Assembly: GCA_030065755.1 (NCBI GenBank)
Contig: JASJDA010000043.1
Coordinates: 1 to 40,918 of the forward strand
Direction: 5' to 3'
Origin: Prochloraceae cyanobacterium
Lineage (GTDB): Bacteria > Cyanobacteriota > Cyanobacteriia > Cyanobacteriales > JASJDA01
Length of the DNA: 40,918 bases
Made by a program: the position numbers and the translations under genes. Under the pieces are notes generated by a model. It saw only the letters and a program-made list of their open reading frames with translations. It did not search any database and had not been told where the DNA came from. Numbering within the stretch: position 1 is the stretch's first letter; every line of letters begins with the position of its first letter. Shown here one piece after another: positions 38,823-40,918 of the stretch.

Positions 38823-40217
38823 ATGTTAAACTCTCCAGTTAAAAGAGCCTTGCGCGCGCTCAAATCAGAAATGGGAAACTTCGATTTGATTAATCGCACT
38901 CCCTCGAAAATAAATCACTGGTTCAAGTGGTTGTCGCCAGGATTATTTATCAAGCGCTGGTTGCTTATAAGTGCTACTGGAGTTTTCCTAACAATTGTGG
39001 GGTTAGCAATTTGGGCTAAACTAACACCGATAGATAGGGCTCTCCAGTTTATATCTCAAGTACTAGAAACCCTCGCTAAAATTATACCTAGCAACCTATC
39101 GGGGCCAATTGCCATAATCTTAGGACTAGTTTTAATTTTCTTAGGACAAACTCGTGCCGTTGGCTCAATTACTAAAGCTCTAAAACCAGAAGACGATCGA
39201 GAATTAGTTGACGTGCTGTTGGCTCATCGTCGTTTAAATAGAGGTCCAAAAATTGTTGCTATTGGCGGCGGTACGGGTCTTTCAACTTTGTTAAGAGGTC
39301 TAAAGGAATACAGCTCTAATATTACAGCTATTGTAACTGTTGCCGACGATGGCGGCTCTTCTGGAAGACTGAGGCGAGATCTTGGCGTGCTACCACCAGG
39401 TGACATTCGGAACTGTTTGGCGGCGCTGGCTGACGAAGAAAAGTTACTGACAGAATTATTTCAATACCGCTTCAAAGCAGGGGACGGTCTGACAGGTCAC
39501 AGTTTTGGTAATTTATTCTTGACCGCAATGAGCGAGATCTCTGGAGACTGGGAAAAAGCGATCGCTGCTAGTTCTCAAGTTTTAGCGGTGCGAGGAAGAG
39601 TTTTACCAGCAACTTTGAGCGACGTTAGTTTGTGGGCAGAATTAGCCGATGGTAGATTTATTGAAGGAGAGTCTAATATTACTGAAGCAGGAGGAAAAAT
39701 TAGTACTATTGGTTGCATTCCTTCTAACCCTCCAGCCTTACCCGCAGCAATAAAAGCGATCGAGGAAGCCGATTATATTATTATTGGTCCAGGCAGTCTT
39801 TACACTAGTATCGTTCCTAATTTGTTAGTGCCAGAAATTCGGTCTGCGATCGCCAAAACACAGGCTCCTCGCATCTATGTCTGCAATATTATGACTCAAC
39901 CTGGAGAAACCCAAGGTTATAGCGTATCCGACCACATACGATCGCTCGATCGCATCTGCGGTCTACGACTGTTTGACGCAGTATTAGTAAATCGGAAATC
40001 TTTCTCCTCTAATTCTCTATTGCGCTACGCTAAGGAAAACTCTCACCCAGTATTTCTCGATCGCTCTGACGTTTCTCAATTGGGTCGTCGGATTGTCGCA
40101 GCTAATGTTATACATGAAGATGAGGATACAGGTTACGTTCGCCACGATTCCCAACGATTAGCGAAGGTTTTACTTCGCTGGTATAGTGGTAAGTGGCAAA
40201 GACGATTTAAATTCTGA
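38823..40217 (+). CDS. yvcK: YvcK/CofD-like protein (gluconeogenesis factor family) with N-terminal membrane segments
   Basis: About 464 residues from ATG 38823 ([10 protein letters not shown]). A TTG at 38808 would add five residues but has little support. The N-terminal part has two membrane helices ([34 protein letters not shown]), as in cyanobacterial members. The CofD-like domain starts at [17 protein letters not shown] and includes [38 protein letters not shown] and [11 protein letters not shown]. YvcK proteins bind UDP-sugars and influence carbon metabolism and cell-wall synthesis in other bacteria. The cyanobacterial role is not clear. tsaE follows after 8 bp, probably in the same transcript. 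Confidence 0.9.
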   Translation: MLNSPVKRALRALKSEMGNFDLINRTPSKINHWFKWLSPGLFIKRWLLISATGVFLTIVGLAIWAKLTPIDRALQFISQVLETLAKIIPSNLSGPIAIILGLVLIFLGQTRAVGSITKALKPEDDRELVDVLLAHRRLNRGPKIVAIGGGTGLSTLLRGLKEYSSNITAIVTVADDGGSSGRLRRDLGVLPPGDIRNCLAALADEEKLLTELFQYRFKAGDGLTGHSFGNLFLTAMSEISGDWEKAIAASSQVLAVRGRVLPATLSDVSLWAELADGRFIEGESNITEAGGKISTIGCIPSNPPALPAAIKAIEEADYIIIGPGSLYTSIVPNLLVPEIRSAIAKTQAPRIYVCNIMTQPGETQGYSVSDHIRSLDRICGLRLFDAVLVNRKSFSSNSLLRYAKENSHPVFLDRSDVSQLGRRIVAANVIHEDEDTGYVRHDSQRLAKVLLRWYSGKWQRRFKF

Positions 40218-40225
40218 GATCGGCA

Positions 40226-40729
40226 ATGGTTTTGCACTCAGTATTAATTTCCTTACCTGACAAAAAAGCGACGCGACACTTGGGGAAACTATTGCCAAAG
40301 TATCTCCCTCCAGGCAGTGTAATTTTGCTCGAAGGGGATTTAGGAGCTGGTAAAACTACTTTAGTTCAAGGTATTGGTGAAGGTTTGGGGATCGAAGAGC
40401 CTATCGTCAGTCCCACTTTTACCTTGGTTAATGAATATACTGAAGGTCGTCTACCTCTATATCATATAGACTTGTATCGCTTGCAACCTTCCGAAATTGA
40501 GGAAATTTACATAGAAAACTATTGGGAATGGCTAGAAGTTAAACCTGGAATTACGGCGATCGAATGGTCCGATCGTTTACCTTACAAACCTTCCGATTAT
40601 TTAGATATTTGTCTTACCTATAATCTCGATCGAGGTCGGATAGCAAAGCTACTCCTAGTAGGAAAACTTAATTTCAGCCTCGAAGATCTCAATTCAGAAT
40701 TGCGCATTCTGAACCCAGAAGAAAAATGA
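40226..40729 (+). CDS. tsaE: tRNA threonylcarbamoyladenosine biosynthesis protein TsaE
   Basis: 167 residues. ATPase that works with TsaB/TsaD to make t6A37 in tRNAs reading ANN codons. Walker A GDLGAGKTTLVQGI (about 38-51), then SPTFTLVNEY and HIDLYRL, and ITAIEWSDRL near the C-terminus, are the family motifs. It begins 8 bp after yvcK. Slightly longer than the usual 140-160, with a tail (SLEDLNSELRILNPEEK). Confidence 0.94.
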   Translation: MVLHSVLISLPDKKATRHLGKLLPKYLPPGSVILLEGDLGAGKTTLVQGIGEGLGIEEPIVSPTFTLVNEYTEGRLPLYHIDLYRLQPSEIEEIYIENYWEWLEVKPGITAIEWSDRLPYKPSDYLDICLTYNLDRGRIAKLLLVGKLNFSLEDLNSELRILNPEEK

Positions 40730-40740
40730 TATTTTAACGA

Positions 40741-40787
40741 CGTGAGCGGGAAGTCCCCACCCGAGCGCGTAGCGGGGTGGGGTCACA
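40741..40787 (+). mobile_element. Solo right end of an IS200/605-type element
   Basis: CGTGAGCGGGAAGTCC followed by the hairpin CCCCACCC (40755-40762) / GGGTGGGG (40775-40782) and GTCACAAT. The complete IS200/605 element at 2160-3949 also ends in a GC-rich hairpin followed by GTCACAAT. No transposase or tnpB is attached, because tsaE ends only 11 bp before it. It may be a scar or a small non-autonomous element whose right end folds like a TnpB guide RNA 3' end. Confidence 0.55.
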
Positions 40788-40796
40788 ATGATCCTA

Positions 40797-40877
40797 TTTT
40801 TATTAAAGTACCCCTCTTTAGTATTCAATTAGGTCACTTCGCAGATAACTTGTCGATAAGGGGTACTTTAATAAAAA
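40797..40877. mobile_element. MITE type A, copy 2 (81 bp)
   Basis: Perfect 19-bp inverted repeats at 40797-40815 and 40859-40877, arm AAAGTACCCCT / AGGGGTACTTT, flanked by TA on both sides. The interior matches the reverse complement of copy 1 at 3562-3642 closely. It lies about 10 bp beyond the solo IS200/605-type end. Confidence 0.82.
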
Positions 40878-40918
40878 TAAATACATCTCTCGGGATGAAA
40901 GCGAACTTATTTATGCAC

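Overview
The window looks like a piece of a filamentous or colonial cyanobacterial chromosome. The octamer GCGATCGC and its core CGATCG are scattered through most genes. GyrB, FtsH, MiaA, YidD, YvcK and TsaE are cyanobacterial in style. Low-complexity heptamer repeats and IS200/605 relics typical of these genomes are present. No rRNA, tRNA or CRISPR array was seen.

Region 1 (1-9100) is a zinc/metal-homeostasis island. Six near-identical TGATAAT-n-ATTATCA palindromes (Zur boxes) sit before five genes: threonyl-tRNA synthetase (two boxes), an FAD-dependent oxidoreductase, a Fur-family regulator (probably Zur itself), a COG0523/CobW zinc-chaperone GTPase, and the zinc-binding lipoprotein ZnuA. 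The island is being eroded. A CDF metal-exporter gene beside an ArsR/SmtB regulator is split by an IS200/605 element and carries further lesions. The znuC ATPase gene stops matching after about 14 codons, and no znuB follows.

Region 2 (9179-12612) holds gyrB, miaA and yidD. The last two are preceded, right up to their start codons, by the same composite low-complexity repeat.

Region 3 (12958-18630) was originally one very large CheB-CheR-PAS-GGDEF-EAL signalling gene. A 642-bp IS607-type element has split it. The recombinase reads in frame into the back half, giving a MerR/serine-recombinase-PAS-GGDEF-EAL chimera.

Region 4 (18658-22999) has a small unknown ORF, a two-domain kinase-like ATPase, and ftsH with a clear terminator.

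Region 5 (23290-29197) is the most novel part. It encodes a polymorphic-toxin-like protein of about 1,420 residues, interrupted by a one-base frame change, whose C-terminal domain has the motif set of an adenosine-deaminase-type metal hydrolase. It is followed 68 bp later by an internally duplicated pentapeptide-repeat protein. I infer a toxin/immunity pair.

Region 6 (29436-36085) has a compositionally foreign enolase-superfamily gene, a methyltransferase, a tnpB relic, a sodium:solute symporter with a small membrane partner, and a subtilase with P-domain and RTX repeats whose expected catalytic Asp reads as Glu.

Region 7 (36286-40918) has a GH13 amylase-family enzyme, yvcK and tsaE, and ends in a solo IS200/605-type end and a MITE. 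Four hairpin MITEs of two related types (81 and 87 bp) occur in the window. All four lie inside, or within about 10-15 bp of, IS200/605 material.
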